64,000 nucleotides of DNA. Origin: Ignelater luminosus (taxonomy: Eukaryota > Arthropoda > Insecta > Coleoptera > Elateridae). Each line of letters opens with the position of its first letter. Position 1 is the stretch's first letter. Below are positions 1 to 10,697 of the stretch, piece after piece. Location: assembly GCA_011009095.1 (NCBI GenBank), contig VTPC01001731.1, forward strand, positions 1 through 64,000. Reading direction: 5' to 3'. Under the pieces are notes generated by a model, which made no database searches, was not told where the DNA came from, and saw nothing but the letters and a program-made list of their open reading frames with translations. The position numbers and the translations under genes are program-made.

Positions 1-2211
1 AGATAGAAATCGTCAGATATTCGTTAATGTTCTTTATGGTAACAGTTTGCAGTGTTAATGTTGTCTCAAATTTAATCTAAACTAAATACATACAAACCTA
101 ATTAAAAATTAAAGTGATGTTAATAAATCAAGATTTGAATAAAACTGAGTGTAATTAAGAATTGTAACTGTAGGTATTTCCATTTTGGAATCTAAACCGA
201 TAGGTATCAATGATTCGATGTATTTGTTGATATCAAATGGTTCTTTGATATATCGAATACTGTCCATATTTTATCGCTTTTTCTGATATTGATATTCGGT
301 ATTGAAATCTGAATATTATCCACCCATAGTTTTTTTTTTTTGTTAAAACCTAAATGGGTAGTGAATTAAGCATTCAAAGAGATTTTGAAAATTGAATTGT
401 AAATAATTGACAGAGGAGGGTTGGAATTGCTAGGTTAGAGTTTGACCTGATTTCGACTTGGTTTCATCTTGAAATTAAGACGATGCTAAGACCAAGACTC
501 GAATTACATAACAAGATCTAAAACAATTATTATTAGATACAGCAATAACCTGAGGAAAATCCAGAGGGATTTAAATCTCGACATGGTGGATAACTAAAAA
601 ATTATCTCTAGTTTAAATTTGAGAATCTGAAGAAAATTTGTCAAGAAGTGTTTTATATATAATCACAAACTTGACAGCATTTAGAATCTCTCACGTGAGC
701 TGTATCAGAATTTTATAAATTGCAGTTCGATTAAATAACCAATTTGAGATTTACCCACTAATTTCTTAAAATGGCTTTCTATAATAGCTTAAGATTTTAT
801 AAAGTGATTCTTTGAAAAGTCTGGTTTAATATTTGTACTAGCCAATTATTATTCTTTATAACGATTTATAAAGTTTCATTAAAATTTTTATTTTTCTTAT
901 TTTGAAGAGATAACTTTCCATTTACGCGACTACTTTTGAAATTCGTTGTGTAGGATATAAAATATGTTTTGATGTGTATTTTCTCCAAGTCGTATTCACT
1001 TCATTTTAATTTTAAATATATAATATAATTTTGCTTTCTCAAAGCGGGACACCTACATACCTAAAATACAATTAATTACATCTAAAAAATTTAAAATACT
1101 GACTTCCAGAGTATATCTTAAAAGAAATGAGCCCTGTTAAATTTAGACCGTGATATAATAATGCATGCATTACGCAAAACAAACACACAATACCAATGTT
1201 TAACATATCCACACAATTGTGTCCTCTTTCTATACATAGACAAGCCGATCGATAAAGTCCATCTTCTCTGATTTAAAACGATTTGAAATTTAAAAGTAAA
1301 GATACATCCATAACAAAAAGGTAAATTCTACTTGATATGTGTGTAATAATCAATAAATTCAAAGTAAATAAGTGAATTAGTCACCCCCTTTTAAATGAAT
1401 CATTATATACCTACCTGCACGAGGTTTCCCCATAACTAAAAGGGCATAAAAATGTTTTCTTTATTTTCAGAACAACAGCATGACTAATTCACTTTTCATT
1501 TTTCACAGCTAGGGGCCTTTTCGTACTTCTTATTTATTTATTCAAATCGTCAACTACATTAAAAATCTAAAACGATTTATCCGCAACAAAATTGATTGAA
1601 ATTTACATTTTCTTTTAATTTCTTTTCGCACCAGTTATCAAAAGCAAACGTTTGTTTCTGATTTCTGTACACAAAAATTATATAATTACTAATCAAACTC
1701 GCTCATTAGGATCAAGGCATTAATGAACGAACACAGCCGACCGTGGACGAGCAAAACTTGAAAAGCGAAACGAGCTTTATCCCCAGATAGAAGCGGCATG
1801 ACAGAAGTAACCAAGTGTTGGTGGGGTACTGGTCTCGTTCCTGCAACTCAAAACCGAACGAACACGCGCTCATTCCGCGATTATTATTTTCGTTAATGAA
1901 ACTTAATTGTTGTGTTCCTTGTTAAATAATTTTTTGTTTGAAAAAAAATCATCTGGTTTGATTTTTTATATTTAAGTTTTCAAGAAATTTTTTTTGTTTA
2001 TTTTAAGGTCATGTAATTTGTTGGTTGCCATTAAAATAGAATAAGGGCGCGTGCCACGAAAAAAAAAACGACAAAAATAAAGAGAGATGCATTAATCATT
2101 ATTATGCACCATTGGTCATCATGTCGTTAGTTAGTTTTCCTTGCATGGATTGATTTCTACTAACAAATGGTGCAGTAACGAGGTGCATTGTGCTGTCACT
2201 GACAGAAGGGG
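1..2211. other. AT-rich upstream flank of the collagen exon; no gene seen
   Basis: No reading frame or repeat family was recognised. Most of the stretch is very AT-rich. About 1,730-1,880 is distinctly more GC-rich than its surroundings and lies 350-500 bp upstream of the coding exon, so it is the likeliest place for promoter or 5'UTR sequence. That is inference: no TATA box at a convincing distance and no clear initiator was identified. Confidence 0.4.
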
Positions 2212-2217
2212 TGAGAC

Positions 2218-2644
2218 ATGGATCCCCCAAGCGCGCCCTCCTCATTGGGAGCGCCCCATAAAAAAACTGATAAACCCGACAAAAAGGGAAACTCGTTTAA
2301 ATTTACGCAAATCGATGGCACCAAGTCAGGTGCTAGTTCTTCTATAACATCGGGACCGTTTTTAGTGATGTGTGTTTTGTGTGTTGTGTGTGTTACCGCT
2401 AGTGTATACAGTGGATGGAGGGAAGCGGTACTCGAAAATCGTTTAAATATCTTAGAAAACAGAGTTGCCTCGATGGAGAGACAATCTTTGGAGAACGTTA
2501 ACGTGCTTGTGGAGAGGTTTCGCAGGGAAGCCGAAGAACATTTTAAGAAGAGGGTCGTGAGGGAGGTCGCAGCCACTCGCAGCATGCTTTTAGGTGCACA
2601 CAAACGAACAACAAGAGATGCACCCGAATGCATCTGTCCTGCAG
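2218..2644 (+). CDS. First coding exon of a transmembrane (type II) collagen
   Basis: The exon encodes the N-terminal 142 residues of what looks like an insect membrane-anchored collagen (the class of vertebrate collagens XIII/XXIII/XXV). Seen: a Pro/Lys-rich cytoplasmic tail (residues 1-45), one hydrophobic segment (about 46-65, GPFLVMCVLCVVCVT), a heptad-like, charge-rich stretch (68-115) suited to trimerising, a furin-type site RTTR-D (130-134), then a CIC motif (138-140) and Pro-Ala. Collagens of this class are sheddable at such sites. The start is supported by an in-frame TGA at 2,212, two codons upstream. The exon closes at GCAG/GTAAGA (donor at 2,645) in phase 1 with a G left over, so the next codon can be Gly, as expected entering a Gly-X-Y region. 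No Gly-X-Y exon is visible later in the window. The collagen assignment rests on architecture; no triple helix is present here. Confidence 0.72.
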
Positions 2645-2650
2645 GTAAGA
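2645..2650 (+). other. 5' splice site of the collagen exon
   Basis: GTAAGA directly follows GCAG and matches the metazoan donor consensus. Reading through it adds only four codons (KKFL) before a stop, which supports it as the real exon end. The intron it opens has no identified acceptor in the window, implying more than 61 kb of intron. Confidence 0.7.
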
Positions 2651-2659
2651 AATTTTTAT

Positions 2660-4700
2660 AACGGCGACCGTTGCTGCCTTCTTGTTTACTTTTGTTTAAT
2701 GTTTACGGTTGAATACTTTCGAAATATTTAGTGTAACCATAATGGACCATATATACTGTCATGTAGAATCTCTGAACCCAAGAATGTCCTTGGGCTTTTA
2801 AAGGTTAATAAATACGTCAAGTAGTAAAACTCATCGTATCTTCATGCCTAATTAAAACGCTTCACGAAGTTGTATTTAAGTTAAAATACATTTTATTACC
2901 TCATAGGGTATAAAGTATTCAAGCAGGCAAAAGCAAATACTTCAGCCGACCATATAGGATGTTCATGTATATGTCATCTTGGGTAAACAAGTTTTTCACT
3001 TAAATATACGGTATATTCGCCGGTTAATAAACAGAAGAACCGGTAGAAACACACGAAGTATTAATGGTAAGTAAACAGAGACCATAATAAACAAGACGCA
3101 CCTATTGTATATTCGTAAAAAAGGAAATAAATATAAACACCACCTGGGTATACGCACTTCTAGTGCTAACGAGCATCGTTATTATTATCGGCAACTATAA
3201 CAGTACAGTATATCAGTATTTATTTAACAAGGTTCGATTTACACATTAACAATTAACAATAAAGATAAACCGTCTGGAAGTTAGAATAATCTTAAAATAA
3301 ACACTCCCGTTTTAAAACAACACGACCCAGTAATAAAAAACCTGACATACTCAACCGGCATTAAGTTGAACATTGAAGTTTTTCTTGGCTGCTCATCAAA
3401 AACTTAAAGAAAGAATTAATAGTTGTAAAGTTTGCGAATTGCAATAACTTAACAGAAGAGTCGTCTTGAGAAAGAGAAAAGCAAGAAGTAATTAAGTGTC
3501 TAAATAAAGCAATCCATCATAAATAAGAATTCTTTCTAGTTAAATCTGCTTTTTAATGGATTTTTCACGAAAAAAGAAAATTTCTCATTAGATGTGAATT
3601 GGAAGCAAGTAGCAGCAACATAATTCTCGACTCTAATTGGATATTTGTGCCAAAATTGCCAAATACTTGTTCAAATGGACGCTGGTGTGTCCAAATTCGT
3701 TTCATATAAAATTATAAAACTGCCTTTGACACAAATCTTCATAAAAACGATTAATCAATTTATATTTTAATCAATGTCAATCACAAAAGAGATTTTTCTA
3801 TAAAAATATTTTCGTAACCTTAAAAGTTAATCGAGTTCTTTTAGATATTTTTGGACATTTTCCGTGTTTAGTACGTGTATAACGCCTCCTCAACTTATTA
3901 TTTCTGTCAATTTCGATGAAGTGGAGAGAAACAAATTCTTAGTGTCAAACGAACAAATGAGTTATAGATTTTTTAAAATGTAGTAATGAGCTCGTTTTAA
4001 AACGAGACAGGATTTCTCTTCCTTAATGACCTGAAACAAACAGAGATCCTTTTTTTAAACTAGCGTTATAGTAATGCTAGATTCAGAAGTCAGAAGTAGG
4101 GTAAAAACAGTCGGTGTTTTATTTGTTTTGAATTTCATGTCTAGCTTAAAATATTTACGTGCATTATTTTGTTTTGAAGTGTTGGATTTCTTCGCTTCCC
4201 TTTACAAACCTGACACGCAAAGAAAGCTATTAAGTAAGAAATTTTATAATACACATTTTAATCGTTAGCTTTCTTTAAACATTTCTTTAATATAGTCCAT
4301 TTCTTTAAACCAAAGATTTGTTAGCCCATGAACAATCTCAGATATTTCCGTTATATCTTACGACAAATCTACTAGAATCTTGGGAGAGCTATATTTTTCT
4401 GTGTTCTCTTTTGCGAAATATCCTTACTATACCGTGTTGAGTGTTGATTCTCGGAAAAATGTAATCGATTCTAATTTGGAAAAGTCTCTTTTTGTTAGCT
4501 CAGATGTTGCTGTAACTATATGTTAGAACAAAATTGGAAATTTTAGTATCACTTTTAATCATCGCCACTCTTCAAATTCTTAATGTTCTCTGAACAAGCT
4601 TTGAATAATAACAACTATGTAAACTGTATACCTAACATTTATTAGATCAATTACATTTGAATTATGAAGCTAGCGATAAACTCGCGTGCTCTTTGTTGAG
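2660..4700. other. AT-rich intronic stretch, nothing recognised
   Basis: Low-GC sequence with only short chance reading frames (for example 4,074-4,268) that resemble no family. No terminal repeats or tandem structure were noticed. Confidence 0.4.
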
Positions 4701-4719
4701 AACTTTACTAACTGACTAA

Positions 4720-5190
4720 AGGTACAAAAAGCCCCCAAAACTCATACTACCCTCTCCCTTGAAGGGCGTAGCCTCTTAACACAAACACTCATTATGATTT
4801 CCCTTGTTTAATCGGACACTGATCGCATAATATTGCCTGACGTTGTACGTAAGTAAATGAAAGCTACGCGTTCGATGGTCTTTCTAGGGAAGATACCTTC
4901 ATGTAAGGCTCTATTTAAAAGCTGACCACGGTTTGATTTCCATTCACCTCTTAGCCGAAGTTCACTGATGTATTCTCTATGCTGTCTGGTCGCGAAAGTG
5001 TTGTCTAATCTTTTCAATTCTCTACATCTTGACAGACGATTCTGCGGAATTTCTTTTAAATTTGATTTCAAAGGGAAGGTGAGTGGCCGGCCAATAAATA
5101 AGAAATAGACTGGGATTAATGAGAAGGGATCTGAGGGATCAGTTGGTAGGGTCAGATAGATCCAGAGTTTAGGATTAGGTATGTTCAAAA
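4720..5190 (-). pseudogene. BEL/Pao retrotransposon pol, C-terminal fragment
   Basis: A 126-codon frame (5,188-4,808) matches the region after the integrase core in BEL/Pao polyproteins (DUF5641-type). Seen: FLFIGRPLT near residue 30, corresponding to the HFLIGRPL signature; QNRLSRCRELKRL; REYISELRLRGEWKS; and RTTSG near the end. Past the stop, the next ~80 bp still resemble the family's terminal Gly-rich tail in another frame, so the fragment is frameshifted near its end. Reverse transcriptase and most of the integrase are missing and no LTR was found beside it. It is an old 5'-truncated remnant in antisense to the collagen gene, with no expected activity. Confidence 0.68.
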
Positions 5191-5199
5191 TCCGCTCAA

Positions 5200-5755
5200 G
5201 ACTGCCCTTTATGTCTTGATCATTAAAGGTTTCGAAAAATTCTTTTAGATTGCCGCCAAGAATTCTACTTAATCATTTTAGCTCTTTATTAACTTTAACA
5301 ACATTTCCGAAAATTTCTTTCTTTGCATTTTCTAAATACAAACGCAGAGATTTTTCGTTAAAAGGCAAAAAAAAGTAAGTAAAGTAACTAAGATTTTGTA
5401 GAAAGTATCTTGATCCACGGCTAGATTATTAAAACCACTCAACGCAAAAATCATGTAAACTCCAAGACTTCCGAATTATCTCTCTTCTAATCTTTCTTTC
5501 TAATTGATCTTCACATCTGATTCCTAGAAATGGTGCCAACTGGCGTGGTTCCTTAGATTATAGTATTCAAAGTGTAAATATTTGCTACTTTTCCGCTTCT
5601 AAATGATTTTTCTCAGGAGACACCATGATCTGGCGATGTATCTTTTCAGACCGCGCGAAGCCAGTAACCACGAGTAGCAATCAATTCTCCTATGACTGCT
5701 CAATACCATAAACATACAAAACTATAGACTGTAACCCAATACCTATTAAAATATG
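5200..5755. other. Intronic stretch, nothing recognised
   Basis: No supported gene or repeat. It separates the BEL/Pao remnant from the 144-bp tandem repeat. Confidence 0.35.
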
Positions 5756-5756
5756 T

Positions 5757-6160
5757 GTTTAAGGAACGCTCCGTCCCATTAGGCTCAAAAACTACGGTGT
5801 ACCCTTCACTATCAAGCTGTAAAAGTCAAATTAGCTTGCAACAGAGGATATCAGGGTAAAACTCGCCCCAGAAAGTAAATACACCGGCGTTGTGTCGGAG
5901 GGCAATCTGTTCAACTTTTGCACTAGGCTGAAAAAATACCGTACACGCTTTACTATCAAACGCTAACAGTTAAAATTTCTTGCAAAAAAGTTGATCAGGG
6001 TGAAACTCATTTTCAAAATCAAACATCGGCGTTCTGTGTAAGGAACAACCTGTTCCATTTTCGCACTAGGCTGATAAAATACAGTCTACCCTTTACTATC
6101 AAATGTTAAAAGTTAAATTTCTTGCAACTGAGTTTATCAGGATAAGCTCACCTTTACATT
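5757..6160. repeat. Three-copy ~144-bp tandem repeat
   Basis: The anchor TAGGCT starts at 5,780, 5,924 and 6,067, spacing 144 and 143. Each is followed by a variant of 'CTTTACTATCAA', 'CTTGCAA' and 'TATCAGGGTAAAACTC'. Units 2 and 3 also share a preceding block ending TTTGCACTAGGCTGA-type sequence. Copies differ by substitutions and small indels, so the array is old. No coding function is visible. Confidence 0.8.
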
Positions 6161-6164
6161 TTTC

Positions 6165-7610
6165 TTATTTTAACTACAAGAATGTAACCCGGAGGTTATT
6201 TTCAGCATCCCCTGTAAATACGTATGAATGTTGGAGAAACCTAACCAAAATGTCTATTAATGCATTTTGGAGTGTCGAATTCACCATTATTTGTATATCA
6301 TTTAAAGAAACACCTGAAGCAGTGGGCACTGAAATATCGAAAACTATTCGAAGTTTTGGAATTCTGTTATAAACGACGATTCTGAACCAGAATCTAACAA
6401 AGCCTAACCAAATGCATTTTATTTTGAGGATCGTTTGCATTCTGAAATTTTTTTTTGAGTTGAAATAACATATTATGCTTCGCACTACATTTTTTACCTA
6501 ATGAATAACAAACGCCAAAGACAAAGTCTTGCACTTTAATCGGAGCAAGGACAATTTATACAAAGCTTACTCTCTAATCTATCATGTTCCTGATTTTTTA
6601 AATAATAAATAAAAATTATATTTAAAGCTATTTTTTGTAACCCTGTTCGTTAGAATCGGAAGAATATATAGCTCGTGCTTTCGGATAAATTCCTTTTTGT
6701 CTTGTCTATTAGAGTCTTGTATAGATTACCGATTACATCGATTATCTAGATTATAGATCATTTGTTTTTCTAAATAAATTAATTAACAATTGCATCTAAA
6801 TGAATTTGAATCAACAAATTGTTATCGAAACGCTTAAAACAACACAAATATTCCCAAGTTAAGAATTTAAACGATTTCAAGCCTAACAAGCATTACTTTG
6901 CTGGTAAGATCTTAGGTAATGGACTTTTCCAATGTTTATTAGTTTGTGGTCATCTATATGACCCTGATCGTATGTGAATCTACCTAACACGGGTATCTGG
7001 TGCATTCTGCCTTACTACCGCAATTTGTGTCAAACTAACTAGAATCTGCCTTAGTTTATTTCGTGGTTAGTGTATTAAGGAATTGATACGTCAACAGTTT
7101 AGTAGAACAAAACAGCTCATTCGATCTCCAATCTCTAGAAGAAGACTTTGGAAAAAAGCTCCAACATTCACTGTCACTTCAGAAACTTAAATCCCACGAG
7201 TTAGAGGACATCTTGTTGGACACAGGTAGAATCGTAAAACCGTGTCTGTTACACAACAAAAATACAGTGGTTGGCACACACAATTTACTTACAACGCCCG
7301 TAGACCTTTTACGAAGTGTAGGGAAGTTTTTGCACCGCGCAGAGTACCAAATCACCGGAAGAGCGTTCACTAATATCAGATTACATGTATACACCGGCCG
7401 CGTCCAAAAGCAACACCTTTGCGAAAGAGATACTGCGTTTATCAAATGACCGGCCAGCACACCAAGAATCTGCTAAAAAGTATCGCGATTGTAGTTTTGT
7501 TGAGCTGCCTTATACTCTTTTTTTCCTAATCTTTTTAAAGAATTCCACTGATGAATTTTTTTTTAGCATCAAATGCTGATAAAATTACGCAAATAAAAGC
7601 ACAACTTGAT
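6165..7610. other. Intronic stretch with a small GC-richer block, no gene recognised
   Basis: Mostly AT-rich. About 7,180-7,480 is GC-richer and open on both strands (93 codons minus, 78 codons plus), but neither product resembles a family I know and the codon pattern is not convincing. 6,225-6,415 holds two CCTAACCAAA-type motifs near ATGCATTT, possibly part of a small decayed repeat. Confidence 0.3.
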
Positions 7611-7612
7611 TA

Positions 7613-8083
7613 TAGATCAGTGATGGACCAAATCGACTACAAAACACGCTTGCTTATTTTACAGCTCGAACATCAAAACTGAACTGTTTGATTGGTTAAA
7701 GTTTTGCTCAAGATTTAGATCAGCGGTAGAAAAACTTGACCCGCAGGGCCGAATCGTCTACAAAACACGTTCGGTTATTTTGCAGCACGAACATCAAAAC
7801 TGAACTGTTTGATTGATTAAAGTTTTGCTCAAGATTTAGATCAGCGGTAGAAAAACTTGACCCGCAGGGCCGAATCGTCTACAAAACACGTTCGGTTATT
7901 TTGCAGCACGAACATCAAAACTGAATTGTTTGATTGATTAAAGTTTTGCTCAAGATTTAGATCAGCGGTAGAAAAACTTGACCCGCAGGGCCGAATCGTC
8001 TACAAAACACGTTCGGTTATTTTACAGCTCGAACATCAAAACTGAACTGTTTGATTGATTAAAGTTTTGCTCAAGATTTAGTT
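7613..8083. repeat. 121-bp tandem repeat, four units
   Basis: TAGATCAG or its remnant starts at 7,613, 7,716, 7,837, 7,958 and 8,079. Units 2-4 are exactly 121 bp and nearly identical; the first is 103 bp, lacks the block carrying CTTGACCCGCAGGGCC, and is more diverged. Each unit contains CTACAAAACACG, CGAACATCAAAACTGAA and TTTTGCTCAAGATTTAG. The homogeneity of units 2-4 points to recent expansion or conversion. Confidence 0.92.
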
Positions 8084-8084
8084 T

Positions 8085-9510
8085 CTGCTGATAAATTTGT
8101 CTATTCCAGCCATAAAACAGTCAAAGTTTCTCATAATAAGTTTTATAATTATTAGAACTCAAATTGTAGTATATTAGGAGACAAGTCGAGCATCTTTTGG
8201 TTTTTTTCTAATTAATTTTAACTAAAAAGAAAGAGCTCAAGCAGCAAAGCAAGGAAATTTAACTTTGTCTAAGTTAACACGTAGAGTACCATGGGGGATA
8301 TTACTACCCCCATTTTATGCGAACTTGTCGAGCCTTAGTAGCCGTGGAGGACAGATGCTGTCCCTCAGTACAAGTTTCACTTATAGCCATGCCGGATAGC
8401 GTATGCGATAAATCAATGCAAAAGCTGTGGAGGGTTACAGTATGATTTAGGATATAAACTTTAGACCATTATACAGTGTGCTTGGTTTGCGGTGTCAGCG
8501 CCTTTACTTTTTCGCAGGATGCCATTTCTCAGCTTCTGCAAATTCTTCATTTTTAAAGATTTTGCGGTTCTCTTATAAAATCGTGAAGGACATGCGTTTG
8601 ATCTAGACATAGTTGCAAACAAAATAACGGTATCTAATAACAACACTTGATAATTGTATAAATAATTGCAGGGTTCCAATATTACGCATAAAAGATGGTT
8701 GGTTTTAACAGGATGTATTATAAAGAAAAGTCAGTTTTACTTACAAGTATTACATTATTTCTGGAAGTGTTTTTATTAAAGATTTTCTTCTTATTATTCC
8801 TAAGTTAATCAAAATAAACGAAAAATAATCATTACATTGCTTTCCTAACAACATTATTATGTTAGTGTATGTTTAATTTCAAATTTCATTTTGTAAAATT
8901 CATATATGTAGGTACATACTTTTCGTTTTATGACTGAAATAAATTTAATATAAATCTACAATAAATTTTTTATTATACTTCCATTTTGAAAGGAATATTT
9001 TTTAAAATATTTTTATAGCACAATAAGTACCCCTGCATCAAGTAATCCACATAGATTTTTATTATTGGACTCTTGATTTTTCTACCATAGGTCCTTAATT
9101 TGTTCAAGTAAAATGATTGACTTATTAAGAGGACATATAAACGTAATTCTGCCTTAAATTGCTACTTGGAATAACGTATGAGCTCACAAGAACGAAAGGC
9201 CGTTAAAAAAGTACGAAGCAAATAATATAGTTCTGCAAATGATGACCTGGAACGTAAAAAGAAGCGCATAATATAACGGAAGACCGTCTCAGGCGGCTTA
9301 TTCAGGACGTAGATTTTCTAGTAAATTAAATATACCTACATAGGTAGACATTTTCCTATTAATTTTCTAATTATTATGCTCAAATTGCTCGCAATTATCA
9401 TCGACGCGACGTCACGCTATCAAGGAATTGATCGACGCATGTGTTTAGTAAATAGATATTAAGCGACCTCTCTCTTTTAAAGTCTTTCTAAGAAATATTA
9501 TTTTCTATTT
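8085..9510. other. AT-rich intronic stretch with one perfect hairpin
   Basis: No gene recognised. At about 8,290-8,313 ATGGGGG and CCCCCAT face each other across 9 bp, a perfect 7-bp stem. The surrounding ~8,260-8,440 block is GC-richer and may be a decayed DNA element; this is inference. Confidence 0.35.
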
Positions 9511-9515
9511 TCTGT

Positions 9516-9716
9516 CCAGGGCCGGTCCAAGGCGTTAGATATCATAGACACAGCCAATGTCTTTTTCAAACTCCGAGAGAGATCCTATATGCCTGGGAAC
9601 ACTCTCTTCAGGGCCGACCCAAGACGTTAGACACCTTGGACACAGCTTATGTCTGCTTCGCAAATCGAATGGTTTGAAAACCGAGAGAGACCCCATATGC
9701 CTGGGAACAACCCCAA
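9516..9716. repeat. Two-unit ~93/107-bp direct duplication
   Basis: The unit starting CAGGGCCGGTCCAAGGCGTT (9,517) recurs as CAGGGCCGACCCAAGACGTT (9,609). Both contain GACACAGC, CCGAGAGAGA and CATATGCCTGGGAACA-like sequence; the second has an inserted ~15 bp. Open frames on both strands across this block are products of the repeat, not genes. Confidence 0.8.
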
Positions 9717-9829
9717 GGGCGCAAAAGCAATCTTTGGACCGGCGCTGGTCTAAAGTTCTTGATCTTTCTGGATCATTCAGGCTGGTTAATCCATTTGAGT
9801 GTGCTCTTTGGAACATTTTAAATTAAGAT

Positions 9830-10695
9830 TTGCGAGCGATTGTCCCTTTCAGGCCGGTTATTTTCTTCTGACCAGTTGGGCTTTTCCGGCAAAATTTTAA
9901 ATCGTATTCGAACTTGGATCACTTGTATCCTGACACAAAAGCCTATGCACAACACGCAGAATTTCTACATTTTTTCTTTTTTTTCTTTGTAAGCCGATTT
10001 TGGACAGCCTATGTAGTCTTCAGATTTGATTGATTATATCTGTTTCTAACAAAATAAAATAGATAACGTTCGTGTATTGGCACTGAAAAGGAAAGATTAT
10101 GAAATAACTGAATACTGATCTTAATTGATTTATCATCTTTGCCATGTCGAATCTAAGAGTCACTAACATAATGAGATTTGGAGCGTGATTATTATAAGAA
10201 AGTAGGCGTATGAGTATTATAAACAAATACCGTATCGTACACGTTGTTTTATTACGAACAATCGAATTGGACGTGGGTTTCCCTTAAACGGACAACTAAA
10301 ATAAATCTGTGACTAACGGATAAATTCTCCATAAAAGGACATTTCTGTTATACGGACTGTATTTTCGTTTTGTGTGGGCTAATGGAAGAAAACATTTTAT
10401 AGTTTACAGAGAAGTATCTTTAATTTGTATTGGTTAGAACAAACATTGTTTTCCTAAGGCTTAGTGATTATAGATTTAGACATCCAAACAAACCTCAAAT
10501 GATCTTGAAATCAGAAAAGAAATTTCTTCTTCTACAAACAGCATAGGAGTCGTCTGATCCAGGCTCCTCAACAATGCCGCGCTGCAAGGCATGTTACGTG
10601 CAGCCCAGCTGCAGTAAGAAGGTAATGTAATAGGAAAAAAAAAGGTGCAAAGGGCAAGAGCGCAAAAACAATATTTGCTTAAGGGCGCCAGCATT
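9830..10695. other. Intronic stretch; short repeat-like GCGCAAAA block near the right end
   Basis: No gene. GAGCGCAAAAACAATATTTG near 10,657 resembles GGGCGCAAAAGCAATCTTTG at 9,718 and lies beside GGGCGCC, suggesting a dispersed repeat that straddles both places. Confidence 0.35.
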
Positions 10696-10697
10696 TC

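Noticed and set aside
2196-2633. 145-codon minus-strand frame opposite the collagen exon
   Set aside because: It is the antisense shadow of the collagen exon; the plus strand has membrane span, coiled coil, furin-type site and splice donor.
7179-7480. Overlapping 93- and 78-codon frames on both strands as a gene
   Set aside because: Both are open only because the block is GC-richer; neither has a recognisable motif.
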